A DNA stretch of 64,000 bases from Microbacterium commune (GTDB taxonomy: Bacteria > Actinomycetota > Actinomycetes > Actinomycetales > Microbacteriaceae): the NCBI RefSeq assembly GCF_014836945.1, contig NZ_JACSPX010000001.1:1263510-1327509 (forward strand), read 5' to 3'. Position 1 is the first letter of the stretch. Each line of letters begins with the position of its first letter. The position numbers and the translations under genes were made by a program. This document shows positions 37,034 through 45,698 of the stretch, in pieces. The notes beneath the pieces were generated by a model. That model searched no databases. It was not told where the DNA came from and worked only from the letters and a program-made list of their open reading frames with translations.

Positions 37034-37941
37034 GCACCACCTCCACGGTCATCACGCAGGGCGACCGCACCCGCCGGCGCAGCAGTCGCCGCGTCGAGCC
37101 GATCTACTATCTCTTCCTCGTCCCCACCCTCGTGCTGTTCACCCTGGCGATCACCGTCCCCGGCGTGATCGGCATCTTCTTCAGCTTCACCGACTCGATC
37201 GGGCTCGGCGACTGGAGCTTCAACGGGCTGACGAACTACATCGCGATGTTCAGCGATCCGGCCATCCTGCAGAGCTACCTGTTCACCTTCGGGTTCTCGA
37301 TCGCCACGGTGATCGTCGTGAACATCGTCGCGTTCCTGCTCGCGGTGGGGCTCACCTCGCGCATCCGGTTCAAGACCGGCCTGCGCACCGTCTTCGTCAT
37401 CCCGATGGTGATCTCGGGCATCATCATCGCCTACGTCTTCAACTTCCTGTTCTCCAACTCGATCCCGGCGGTCGGAGCGGCGACCGGAATCGGGTGGCTG
37501 CAGACGAGCCTGCTGGCCAACCCCGACCTCGCGTGGGTCGCGATCGTCATCGTCACGGCGTGGCAGGCCATCCCGGGCACGATGCTCATCTACATCGCCG
37601 GGCTGCTGTCGGTGCCCGGTGACGTGTACGAGGCGGCGTCGATCGACGGCGCAACCAAGACCCAGCAGCTGATGCGCATCACGGTGCCGCTGGTGGCCGG
37701 GTACGTGGTGATCAACGTCATCCTCGGGTTCAAGGGCTTCCTGAACGCCTACGACATCATCGTCGGTCTCACCAACGGCGGACCCGGCACCTCCACCCGC
37801 AGCGTCGCGATGACGATCATCGCGGGCTTCAACGGCGGCGATTACGCCTACCAGATGGCGAACGCGACGATCTTCTTCATCGTCGCCGTCCTCATCTCCC
37901 TGCTCCAGCTCTCGCTGACGCGCGGAAGGAATGCGCTCTGA
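37030..37941 (+). CDS. Sugar ABC transporter permease (MalF/UgpA-type)
   Basis: Permease subunit of 303 aa with six predicted helices and the EAA loop EAASIDGATKTQQLMRITVPLV. The ATG at 37030 overlaps the binding-protein stop, and the downstream permease starts at its own stop (TGATG), so all three are translated as a unit. No ATPase gene is present in the operon. Confidence 0.9.
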   Translation: MSTTSTVITQGDRTRRRSSRRVEPIYYLFLVPTLVLFTLAITVPGVIGIFFSFTDSIGLGDWSFNGLTNYIAMFSDPAILQSYLFTFGFSIATVIVVNIVAFLLAVGLTSRIRFKTGLRTVFVIPMVISGIIIAYVFNFLFSNSIPAVGAATGIGWLQTSLLANPDLAWVAIVIVTAWQAIPGTMLIYIAGLLSVPGDVYEAASIDGATKTQQLMRITVPLVAGYVVINVILGFKGFLNAYDIIVGLTNGGPGTSTRSVAMTIIAGFNGGDYAYQMANATIFFIVAVLISLLQLSLTRGRNAL

Positions 37942-38843
37942 TGACCACCCAGCCTGCTCTCACCACGGCATCCACCACCGCCATCGTCCTCGGACCCGAG
38001 GGCCGCCGACAGCGTCAGAAGATGGAGCGCGTCAACTGGTCGGGCACCATCATCCTGCTCCTGTGCGCGGTCACCGTGCTGCTGCCGCTCTACGTCACGA
38101 TCTCGATGGCGTTCAAGACCACCGGCCAGGCCGTCGACGGCAACGCGTTCTCGCTGCCCGCGCCGTTCAGCGTCGACGGATTCGTGCAGGCGTGGAACCT
38201 CACAAAGTTCCCTGTCGGCGCGGCGATCTCGATGGCCGTCACCGCCGGAACCGTGATCGCGACGATCGTGCTCGCCGCCTTCGCCTCGTACGCCATCGTG
38301 CGCAACTGGGATCGCCGGTTCTTCCGGTACTCGTTCTTCTACCTGCTCGCGGCGATGTTCATCCCGTTCCCGGTGGTCGCCCTGCCGCAGATCCAGCTGA
38401 CCGGCCGGGTCGGGCTCGACAACCCGATGGGCGTGATCATCCTCGCCACGATGTTCCAGCTCAGCTTCAGCGTGCTGCTGTTCACCGCGTTCCTGCGATC
38501 GATCCCGATCGAGCTCGAGGAGAGCGCGCGCATCGACGGCGCGACCACCTGGCAGACCTTCTGGAGACTGATCTTCCCCCTGCTCGCTCCGATGAGCGCC
38601 ACGGTCGGCATCTTCGCCTTCCTGTACGCGTGGAACGACTTCATGATGCCGTCGCTGATCATCTCCGACCCGAACCTGCAGACCCTTCCGGTGCGACAGA
38701 ACCTGTTCCAGAACCAGTTCAGCAACAACTACAACGTCGCCTTCGCCTCGTACCTGATGGCGATGGCGCCCGCGATCGTCGCCTACCTGTTCACCCAGCG
38801 ATGGGTGATGGAAGGCGTCACCCAGGGCGCCGTCAAGGGCTGA
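37941..38843 (+). CDS. Sugar ABC transporter permease (MalG/UgpE-type)
   Basis: Second permease subunit of 300 aa with the EAA motif EESARIDGATTWQTFWRLIFPLL. It forms the channel with the preceding subunit. An 88-bp Pro/Thr-coding-like but gene-free gap separates it from the GH13 gene; no terminator is visible there, so the GH13 gene is probably in the same operon. Confidence 0.9.
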   Translation: MTTQPALTTASTTAIVLGPEGRRQRQKMERVNWSGTIILLLCAVTVLLPLYVTISMAFKTTGQAVDGNAFSLPAPFSVDGFVQAWNLTKFPVGAAISMAVTAGTVIATIVLAAFASYAIVRNWDRRFFRYSFFYLLAAMFIPFPVVALPQIQLTGRVGLDNPMGVIILATMFQLSFSVLLFTAFLRSIPIELEESARIDGATTWQTFWRLIFPLLAPMSATVGIFAFLYAWNDFMMPSLIISDPNLQTLPVRQNLFQNQFSNNYNVAFASYLMAMAPAIVAYLFTQRWVMEGVTQGAVKG

Positions 38844-38933
38844 CGCCTCGGCGCCACCCGCAACCCTCCAGGCCGACCCGACGACCCTCCAGGCCCATCC
38901 ATCCACCAGACCACCCGCCAGACAAGGAGCTTC

Positions 38934-40607
38934 ATGACCGACCCGTCCCTCGCCGAGCAGAACGCCACCGACCCCACCAGCTGGTGGCGCCAGGCCGCCG
39001 TCTATCAGATCTACCCGCGCAGCTTCGCTGACGCGAACGGCGACGGCATCGGCGACATCGCCGGCATCCTCTCCCGCGTCGACTACCTGGCCGAGCTGGG
39101 GATCGATGCCGTCTGGCTCAGCCCCTTCTACCCGTCCGCGCTCGCCGACGGCGGCTACGACGTGGCCGACTACCGCGACGTCGACCCCCGCATCGGCACG
39201 CTCGAGGAGTTCGACCGGATGGTGCAGGCGCTGCACGAGCGCGGCATCCACGTCATCGTCGACATCGTCCCGAACCACTCGTCGAACCTGCACGAATGGT
39301 TCCAGGAGGCGCTGGCCGCGGGACGGGGCTCTGCTGCCAGGGAGCGGTACATCTTCCGCGAGGGCACCGGTCCGGACGGCAGCGAGCCGCCCACCGACTG
39401 GGTGTCGGTGTTCGGGGGCGGCGCGTGGGAGCGCGTGGAAGACGGCCAGTGGTACTTCCACCACTTCGCCGTCGAGCAGCCCGATCTGAACTGGTCGCAC
39501 CCCGAGGTGCGCGCCGACTTCGTGAAGACCCTGCGGTTCTGGTCGGACCGCGGCGTCGACGGCTTCCGCATCGACGTCGCCCACATGCTCACGAAGGATC
39601 TGACCGAGCCGCTGCCCAGCCGTGCCGAGCTGGAGGCCATCGACAGCACCACCGGACAGCATCCGATCACCGACCGCGACGACGTGCACGAGGTCTACGC
39701 CGAATGGCGCCGCGTGTTCAACGAGTACGATCCGCCGCGCACCGCCGTCGCGGAGGCGTGGGTGCAGACGCCCGAGCGACGGGCCCGCTACGCCTCGGCG
39801 GAAGGGCTCGGACAGGCGTTCAACTTCGACCTGCTGGAGGCCGACTTCGACGCGGAGCAGTTCCGCAGCCTCATCACCGTCAACCTCGCGCAGAGCGAGC
39901 TGACCGGCTCGTCGACGACGTGGGTGCTCTCGAACCACGATGTCACCCGGCACGCGACCCGCTACGGGCTCGCACCGCTGAACGGACGGCGCGTCAAGCA
40001 GGGCACGGAGTGGGTGGCCGCCGGCGGTCCCGAGGATCAACTCGACCGCGAACAGGGACGTCGGCGCGCCGAGGCGGCCACGATGCTGCTGCTCGGGCTT
40101 CCCGGCAGCACCTACCTCTACCAGGGCGAGGAGCTGGGCCTGCACGAGGTGGCCGACATCGCGTCAGCGCAGCGCCAGGACCCCGCCTTCTTCCGCGGCG
40201 CGGAGTTCGACGGCCTCGGCCGCGACGGATGCCGCGTTCCCCTGCCCTGGACCGCCGAGGGCTCGTCGTTCGGCTTCGGCTCCGACGGCGCGCACCTGCC
40301 GCAGCCGTCGTGGTTCGCCGAGTACGCGGTGGATGTCGAGGCCGCGGATCCGGCATCCACCCTCTCGCTCTACCGCGCGGCCCTGGCCCTGCGCCGTCGA
40401 CTGCAGACGGAGGAGCGGCTCGAGTGGCACGACACGGGACGCGCGGACGTGCTGCGCTTCTCGCGCCCGAACGGCTGGCAGGTGGTGACGAACTTCGGCA
40501 CCGAGCCGTTCGACCTCGGCGCCGACGCGGATGCCCTGGTGCTCACCAGTCAGCCGCTTCGCGCCCGCGCCCTGCCCGGAGAGGCGACCGCCTGGCTCAA
40601 GGCCTGA
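38934..40607 (+). CDS. GH13 alpha-glucosidase (oligo-1,6-glucosidase/trehalose-type family)
   Basis: Cytosolic alpha-amylase family enzyme of 557 aa. The (beta/alpha)8 barrel motifs are DIVPNHSS (about 110-117), GFRIDVAH with the nucleophile D214, VAEAWV with the acid/base E274 and SNHDV with D336. The NGDGIGDIAGI loop and the VYQIYPRSF start are typical of oligo-1,6-glucosidase, isomaltase and alpha-glucosidase groups. GGAG lies upstream of the ATG. It likely hydrolyses the sugar brought in by the preceding ABC transporter; exact linkage specificity is not certain. Confidence 0.93.
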   Translation: MTDPSLAEQNATDPTSWWRQAAVYQIYPRSFADANGDGIGDIAGILSRVDYLAELGIDAVWLSPFYPSALADGGYDVADYRDVDPRIGTLEEFDRMVQALHERGIHVIVDIVPNHSSNLHEWFQEALAAGRGSAARERYIFREGTGPDGSEPPTDWVSVFGGGAWERVEDGQWYFHHFAVEQPDLNWSHPEVRADFVKTLRFWSDRGVDGFRIDVAHMLTKDLTEPLPSRAELEAIDSTTGQHPITDRDDVHEVYAEWRRVFNEYDPPRTAVAEAWVQTPERRARYASAEGLGQAFNFDLLEADFDAEQFRSLITVNLAQSELTGSSTTWVLSNHDVTRHATRYGLAPLNGRRVKQGTEWVAAGGPEDQLDREQGRRRAEAATMLLLGLPGSTYLYQGEELGLHEVADIASAQRQDPAFFRGAEFDGLGRDGCRVPLPWTAEGSSFGFGSDGAHLPQPSWFAEYAVDVEAADPASTLSLYRAALALRRRLQTEERLEWHDTGRADVLRFSRPNGWQVVTNFGTEPFDLGADADALVLTSQPLRARALPGEATAWLKA

Positions 40608-40630
40608 TCCCTCTGCCACGGGCGTGAGTG

Positions 40631-40674
40631 GTCGGAAACGTACGCGAATCGTCGTGTTCGCGTACGTTTCTGAC
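40631..40674. repeat. Near-perfect palindrome (18-bp arms) after the GH13 gene
   Basis: Arms 40631-40648 and 40657-40674 pair with a single G-U mismatch around an 8-nt loop. It lies 23 bp after the GH13 stop and about 50 bp before the Zur box, so it may act as a terminator isolating the sugar and zinc operons. No T-tract follows. Confidence 0.8.
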
Positions 40675-40724
40675 CTCGCCGACCCGCTCTTCGCTGACCA
40701 TCGAGCCGGGGATCGACGTCGAGT

Positions 40725-40739
40725 TGAGAATGGTTCTCA
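40725..40739. promoter_or_regulatory. zur: Zur box in the zinc uptake promoter
   Basis: TGAGAATGGTTCTCA is a perfect inverted repeat (6-bp arms, 3-bp centre) matching the TGA-AAT--TT-TCA pattern of actinobacterial Zur sites. It overlaps a TTGAGA -35-like element, with TAGACT (40748-40753) 18 bp downstream as -10. The Zur gene lies 2.7 kb downstream. Confidence 0.85.
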
Positions 40740-40760
40740 TTAACATTTAGACTGGCGATC

Positions 40761-41732
40761 ATGAAGTCGCGTCTGTTCCCCCTCGCTCTGGCCACCGCAT
40801 CCGCTCTCGCCCTGACCGGATGCACGGCCACCGCCGGCGATGCGGATGCGGACGGCGGCGCGCTGCAGATCGTCGCCTCGACCAACGTCTACGGTCAGCT
40901 CGCGGCGGAGATCGGCGGAGATCGGGTCGAGGTGACCAGTCTGATCGACTCCGCGGCGAAGGATCCGCACGGATACGAGGCGACCGCCCGCGATCGTCTC
41001 GCGGTGCAGAAGGCCGACCTCGTCATCGAGAACGGCGGCGGATACGACGCGTTCATGGACGAACTGATCGCCGGCTCGGATGCCGTCGTCATCACGGCCG
41101 CGGAGTTCTCGCACGACTACCCGGATGCCGTCGTCGCCGACGACGAGCATGCCGACGAGCACGATGACGAGCATGCCGACGAGCACGAGGGCCACGCGCA
41201 CATCGACGGATTCAACGAGCACGTCTGGTTCGACGTGCACACCGTCTCGCACGTCGCCGAGCAGATCGCCGCCGACCTCGCCGAGATCGACCCGGCGGGC
41301 AAGGCGCAGTACGCCGCGGCGGCCGAGCAGCTGGCCGGTGAACTCGAAGGGATCGAGGGCGAGCTCGACGCCCTGCACACGACGCTCGAGGGCACGCCGG
41401 TGTTCATCACCGAACCGCTGCCCGGGGCGCTGGCCGCGGCGGCCGGCCTCGACGACGTCGCCCCGGAGGGCTTCGCCTCGGCGGTGGAGGAGGGCAACGA
41501 GGTCGCCCCCGCGATCCTGCTCGAGTCGCTGTCGCTCGTCGAAGACGGTGCCGTGCGCGCCGTGCTCGCCAACGCGCAGACCGGAGGGGCGGAGACGAGC
41601 CGCATCGAAGCCGCCGCCGAGGACGCCGGCATCCCGGTGATCACGTTCCACGAGCTGCTGGACGCCGACCAGTCGTACGCTGAGTGGATGCGCTCCGCGA
41701 TCTCCGACCTCGCCGCCGCACTCGACGGATGA
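40761..41732 (+). CDS. znuA: Zinc ABC transporter substrate-binding lipoprotein
   Basis: Cluster A-I metal-binding protein of 323 aa, lipid-anchored (lipobox LALTGC, C21). The zinc site is formed by H70 in DPHGYE and histidines near 154-160 (NEHVWFDVH), with a His/Asp/Glu-rich loop at about 129-148 (DEHADEHDDEHADEHEG) that is typical of zinc, not manganese, uptake. The message starts 7 nt from TAGACT and lacks a Shine-Dalgarno, so it is probably leaderless. The Zur box lies over the promoter. It is the first gene of the znuA-znuC-znuB operon. Confidence 0.93.
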   Translation: MKSRLFPLALATASALALTGCTATAGDADADGGALQIVASTNVYGQLAAEIGGDRVEVTSLIDSAAKDPHGYEATARDRLAVQKADLVIENGGGYDAFMDELIAGSDAVVITAAEFSHDYPDAVVADDEHADEHDDEHADEHEGHAHIDGFNEHVWFDVHTVSHVAEQIAADLAEIDPAGKAQYAAAAEQLAGELEGIEGELDALHTTLEGTPVFITEPLPGALAAAAGLDDVAPEGFASAVEEGNEVAPAILLESLSLVEDGAVRAVLANAQTGGAETSRIEAAAEDAGIPVITFHELLDADQSYAEWMRSAISDLAAALDG

Positions 41733-42568
41733 GCGGCGCCCCAGCCAGCGTGCTCGAGATCCGCGGTGCCGCGCTGCACCGCTCCGGCCGCGAGCTGTGG
41801 TCGGGACTCGACCTCGACGTCGCGCCGGGGGAGTTCCTCGCCGTGCTCGGACCGTCCGGGTCGGGCAAGACGACGCTGCTGCGCAGCATCCTGGGCCTGC
41901 AGCCGCTCTCGGCCGGCACCGTCCGGGTCGGAGGGCAGCCCGCCCGACGCGGTGACCGCCGGATCGGCTACGTGCCCCAGCAGCGCCCGCTGCCGCTCGA
42001 CACGAGCATGCGCGCGCGAGACCTCGTCGCCCTCGGCGTGAACGGCACCCGCTTCGGGCTGCCGATCCCGCACCGCGGCGATCGCGCCCGCGTCGACGCG
42101 CTGCTCGAGGGGGTCGGCGCCGCGCACTACGCCGAGCGTCCGGTCGGACTGCTCTCGGGTGGTGAGCAGCAGCGCCTGCGCGTCGGTCAGTCTCTCGCCG
42201 ACGACCCCATGCTGCTGCTCTGCGACGAACCCCTCTCCGGCCTCGATCTCGCCAATCAGCGCGGCATCACCGGAATCATCGACCGTCAGCGCCGGCAGGG
42301 CGCCGGCGTGCTGTTCGTCACCCACGACGTCAATCCGATCCTCGGGCTCGTCGACCGCATCCTGTACATCGCCGGCGGACGCTTCGTGCTCGGCACCCCC
42401 GACGAGGTGCTGCAGAGCCGCGTGCTCACCGACCTGTACGGCACGGCCGTGTTCGTGCTGCGCGCCGGAGACCGGCTGGTGGTCGTCGGAGCGCCGGATG
42501 CCGAGGGCACGCACGCGCACGAGCACGACGACGACGGCGCCGCCGCACACCGGGGAGCCCACGCATGA
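41729..42568 (+). CDS. znuC: Zinc ABC transporter ATP-binding protein
   Basis: ATPase of 279 aa. Walker A GPSGSGKTT is at 41-49, the Q-loop is YVPQQRP, the signature LSGGEQQRL is at 142-150 and Walker B LLLCDEPLSGLD at 162-173. The tail ends with a His/Asp-rich segment (HAHEHDDDG), possibly a zinc-sensing or buffering sequence. The ATG at 41729 overlaps the znuA stop (ATGA). Confidence 0.93.
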   Translation: MSGAPASVLEIRGAALHRSGRELWSGLDLDVAPGEFLAVLGPSGSGKTTLLRSILGLQPLSAGTVRVGGQPARRGDRRIGYVPQQRPLPLDTSMRARDLVALGVNGTRFGLPIPHRGDRARVDALLEGVGAAHYAERPVGLLSGGEQQRLRVGQSLADDPMLLLCDEPLSGLDLANQRGITGIIDRQRRQGAGVLFVTHDVNPILGLVDRILYIAGGRFVLGTPDEVLQSRVLTDLYGTAVFVLRAGDRLVVVGAPDAEGTHAHEHDDDGAAAHRGAHA

Positions 42569-43425
42569 GGCCGATGCTCGACTGGGGCGATGTGTTCTCG
42601 TTCCAGGACTACGGCGAGCTGCTGGCGCTGCTGTCGAACTCACTCATCGCGGGCGCCGTGCTCGGCGTCGTCGGCGGGCTGATCGGCGTCTTCGTCATGC
42701 AGCGCGACCTCGCCTTCGCCGTGCACGGTGTGAGCGAGCTGTCGTTCGCCGGGGCCGCGGCCGCGCTGCTGTTCGGCGGCAGCGTGGTCGTCGGTTCGCT
42801 CAGCGGCGCACTGGTCGCCGCGATCCTCATCGGCGTGCTGGGCGCGAAGGCGCGGGACCGCAACTCGATCGTGGGCGTGCTGATGCCGTTCGGGCTGGGC
42901 CTCGGCATCCTGTTCCTCTCCCTGGTCGACGGGCGCACGGCCAACCGATTCGGGCTGCTGACCGGCCAGATCGTGTCGGTGTCGAGCCCCGATCTCGGCT
43001 GGCTGATCGGCATCTCCGCGGTCGTTCTGGTCGGACTGCTGCTGATGTGGCATCCGCTGCGCTTCGACTCGCTCGACGCCGAATCCGCGGCAGCGCGCGG
43101 TGTGCCGGTGCGCGCGGTGAGTCTCACCTTCATGGTGCTGCTGGGGCTGATCGTCGCGGTCAGCGTGCACATCATCGGCGCGCTGCTGGTGATGGCGCTG
43201 CTGGTGACCCCGGCGGCGGCGGCGATGCGCCTGTCGAGCGGCCCGGTCGCGGTGCCGCTGCTGGCATCGCTCTTCGGGTTCACGGCCGCGGTCGGAGGCA
43301 TCCTGCTGGCGCTCGCCGGAACCCTCCCGGTGAGCCCGTACATCACCACCATCTCGTTCCTGATCTATGCGGGCTGCTGGATCACGCAGCGGGTGCGGTC
43401 GCGGGTGCGGCCGGTCGGTCGCTGA
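42565..43425 (+). CDS. znuB: Zinc ABC transporter permease
   Basis: Integral membrane permease of 286 aa with about eight helices of the ABC-3 family. Conserved segments include VMQRDLAFAVHGVSELSFAGAA and the C-terminal GALLVMALLVTPAAAAMRLS. Its start overlaps the znuC stop (ATGA). It moves Zn2+ from ZnuA into the cytosol. Confidence 0.92.
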   Translation: MRPMLDWGDVFSFQDYGELLALLSNSLIAGAVLGVVGGLIGVFVMQRDLAFAVHGVSELSFAGAAAALLFGGSVVVGSLSGALVAAILIGVLGAKARDRNSIVGVLMPFGLGLGILFLSLVDGRTANRFGLLTGQIVSVSSPDLGWLIGISAVVLVGLLLMWHPLRFDSLDAESAAARGVPVRAVSLTFMVLLGLIVAVSVHIIGALLVMALLVTPAAAAMRLSSGPVAVPLLASLFGFTAAVGGILLALAGTLPVSPYITTISFLIYAGCWITQRVRSRVRPVGR

Positions 43426-43475
43426 CCGTGATCAGCGCTGACCGCCCGCACAGGCGCCCGGCCTAGACTCGAGGC

Positions 43476-43892
43476 ATGGCTCAGCGGAACACCTGGCAGC
43501 GCGAACGCGTGCGCGATGCGCTCGCCGACGCGCGCGGCTTCGTGAGCGCGCAGTCGCTGCACGCCGAGCTGCGTCAGGCGAACACCGGCATCGGACTCGC
43601 CACCGTGTACCGGGCCCTCGCCGGGCTCGCCGCCTCGGGCGAGGCGGACTCGCTGCAGAGCCCCGAGGGTGAGGCGCTGTACCGCGCCTGCTCGACGGAG
43701 GGGCACCACCACCACCTCATCTGCCGGTCGTGCGGGCTGACCGTCGAGATCGAGGCGAAGGATGTCGAGCAGTGGGCTCAGCGCACGGCATCCCTGCACG
43801 GCTTCCGCGACGCCGAGCACGTCGTCGACATCTTCGGCCTCTGCGCCACCTGCGCCAACCGGCAGGATGCCGCGTCCGGGGCCGCGCAGTGA
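43476..43892 (+). CDS. zur: Zinc uptake regulator, Fur family
   Basis: Fur-family repressor of 138 aa. The N-terminal winged helix (about residues 5-75; TGIGLATVYRALAGLAASGEAD) is followed by the metal-binding domain with HHHH (77-80), CRSCG (C83, C86) and CATC (C123, C126); the two CxxC pairs form the structural zinc site. Location beside znuABC and a Zur box identify it as Zur rather than Fur. TAGACT lies 6 nt before the ATG, suggesting a leaderless message. It overlaps the following permease gene (GTGA). Confidence 0.9.
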   Translation: MAQRNTWQRERVRDALADARGFVSAQSLHAELRQANTGIGLATVYRALAGLAASGEADSLQSPEGEALYRACSTEGHHHHLICRSCGLTVEIEAKDVEQWAQRTASLHGFRDAEHVVDIFGLCATCANRQDAASGAAQ

Positions 43893-44923
43893 CATCCACG
43901 GCATCGCCGCCCGTGCCGCACGCGCACCGGCACCCGCCTCGCCGGGTGCCGACCGGGCAGGCGATCGCAGCGGGTGCCGGCATCGTCGCGGTGCTCGTGC
44001 TCATCGACCTGTTCGCGCCCACGCTCTTCGCCGACGCCCTGCCCGCCCGTGCTCAGGATGGCCTGACCCTCGCCCTCAGTGTGCTGATCGAGGCGCTGCC
44101 GTGGGTGATCCTCGGCGTCGTGCTGTCGATCGTCGTGCAGGTGTGGCTGCCCTCGGATGCCGTGCAGCGCTGGCTGCCGCGCAATGCGTGGGCGCGACGC
44201 GGCGTGCTGTCGCTGCTGGGCATGTTCATCCCCGTCTGCGAGTGCGGAAACGTGCCGTTCGCTCGCGGGCTGATGATGCGCGGACTCGCCCCGGCCGAGG
44301 CGATGACCTTCCTCATCGCGGCGCCCATCGTGAACCCCATCGTGATCCTCACCACCCACGCCGCGTTCGGCTGGGACGGCGGCATCCTCGTCGCGCGTCT
44401 GGTCGGCGGCTTCGTCATCGCGAACCTCATCGGGTGGCTCTTCAGCCTCCGCCGCGATCAGCAGGCCCTGCTCACCGAGCGGTTCGTCGACACCTGTGCG
44501 CACGTCGCGCACGAGCCCGGCAGCCCCGCCCGCCGCAGCCTCGTGCAGTTCCTCATCGAGCTGCGCGCCGTGATGCCCGCCCTCGTGATCGGTTCGGCGC
44601 TCGCCGGAGCCGTGCAGGTGCTCGTCCCGCGTGACGTGCTGCTGGCGATCGGCTCGAATCCCGTGCTGTCGATCCTCGCCATGGTCGCGCTCGCGATGAC
44701 CGTCGCGATCTGCTCGAACGTCGACGCCTTCTTCGCCCTGTCGTTCGCCTCGACCTTCTCGTCGGGTGCGATCATCGCCTTCCTCATCGTCGGGCCGCTG
44801 GTCGACGTGAAGATGCTCGCGCTGCTGCGCACCACCTTCACCGCCCGCGTGCTGGCCGCCGTCGTCGGGGTCGTCGTGCTGTCGGCCTGCGTGATCGGGA
44901 TCGGGGTGAACGTCCTTGGCTGA
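43889..44923 (+). CDS. Permease of the DUF318/UPF0718 (ArsP-like, YcgR-type) family
   Basis: Membrane protein of 344 aa with about eight helices. The conserved FIPVCECGNVPFARGL motif (Cys-x-Cys) and CSNVDAFFALSF are the hallmarks of this family, whose members include ArsP-type and YcgR/YraQ permeases. The N-terminus is His/Pro-rich (VPHAHRHPPRR). The GTG at 43889 overlaps the zur stop. It is coupled to a TIGR03943-type gene downstream, as in the Bacillus ycgR-ycgQ pair. Location after zur suggests a role in metal handling. Confidence 0.85.
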   Translation: MTSTASPPVPHAHRHPPRRVPTGQAIAAGAGIVAVLVLIDLFAPTLFADALPARAQDGLTLALSVLIEALPWVILGVVLSIVVQVWLPSDAVQRWLPRNAWARRGVLSLLGMFIPVCECGNVPFARGLMMRGLAPAEAMTFLIAAPIVNPIVILTTHAAFGWDGGILVARLVGGFVIANLIGWLFSLRRDQQALLTERFVDTCAHVAHEPGSPARRSLVQFLIELRAVMPALVIGSALAGAVQVLVPRDVLLAIGSNPVLSILAMVALAMTVAICSNVDAFFALSFASTFSSGAIIAFLIVGPLVDVKMLALLRTTFTARVLAAVVGVVVLSACVIGIGVNVLG

Positions 44924-45698
44924 GACCGAGAACGCGCGACGCGAGCTCTGGCGCGCTGTCGTCACCCGCTGGCTGGGTGTCGGCCTCGCCGTCGTCATCT
45001 CGGTGGTCACGCTGGTGCTCGCCGTGACGGGGCGCCTCACCCTGTACAGCAGCCCCGAGACGGTGTGGTTCGCGGCCGCGGCGGCCGCGGTCACGCTCAT
45101 CCTGGCCGTCTGGTCGTGCACCCTCCCGCTCGGCGCGGAGGGTGAGCACGACCACGACCACGCGGCCCCGGATGCCGGGACCCGGCGTCGACGGCGGATG
45201 CAGACGATCGCCGTGGTGACCGGGGGAGTGATCGCCTCCGCTGTCGTGCTCGCGGGCCTGGTGCTGCCGCCCGCATCGCTCTCGGCCCAGCTCGCGCTGT
45301 CGCGCGCCGGCGAGACGCCGACGCTGTTCGCCGGCGCCGACGATGTCGCACTCGGCGTCGCCGACACCACCAGCTTCGGGGTCGGCGACTGGTCGATCGC
45401 GTTCGCCAACTCCACCCGACCCGAGAAGTACGACGGTGCGGCGGTCACGCTCACCGGATTCGTCACCCCCGCCGAAGACGGCGACGTCAACCTCACCCGC
45501 ATGGTGATCTCGCACTGCGTGATCGACGCGCAGCCGGCATCCGTGCCCGTGAGCGGCGGAGGGCTCGACGGCGACTACGAGACCGGGCAGTGGGTCGAGG
45601 TGACCGGCACCGTCCGTGCCGGCGACGACGGCACGCTGAGCATCGAGTCGGCGACCGTGAAGAGGATCGACGAGCCGAAGGACCCGTATGAGTACTGA
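44916..45698 (+). CDS. TIGR03943 (YcgQ-like, DUF1980) membrane protein
   Basis: Partner of the permease, 260 aa: two to three N-terminal helices separated by a His/Asp loop (GEHDHDHAAPD), and a soluble extracytoplasmic C-terminal domain that begins near residue 150 and includes YDGAAVTLTGFVTPAE and MVISHCVIDAQPASVPV, as in TIGR03943. It starts with TTG at 44916, overlapping the permease stop by 8 nt; GGGGTGA lies upstream. The two-protein system is widely conserved but its cargo is not known. Confidence 0.83.
   Translation: MAETENARRELWRAVVTRWLGVGLAVVISVVTLVLAVTGRLTLYSSPETVWFAAAAAAVTLILAVWSCTLPLGAEGEHDHDHAAPDAGTRRRRRMQTIAVVTGGVIASAVVLAGLVLPPASLSAQLALSRAGETPTLFAGADDVALGVADTTSFGVGDWSIAFANSTRPEKYDGAAVTLTGFVTPAEDGDVNLTRMVISHCVIDAQPASVPVSGGGLDGDYETGQWVEVTGTVRAGDDGTLSIESATVKRIDEPKDPYEY

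Noticed and set aside
37848..40145. A 765-codon minus-strand open frame opposite the GH13 gene
   Set aside because: Antisense shadow of the GH13 and permease genes; repetitive charged composition without motifs.
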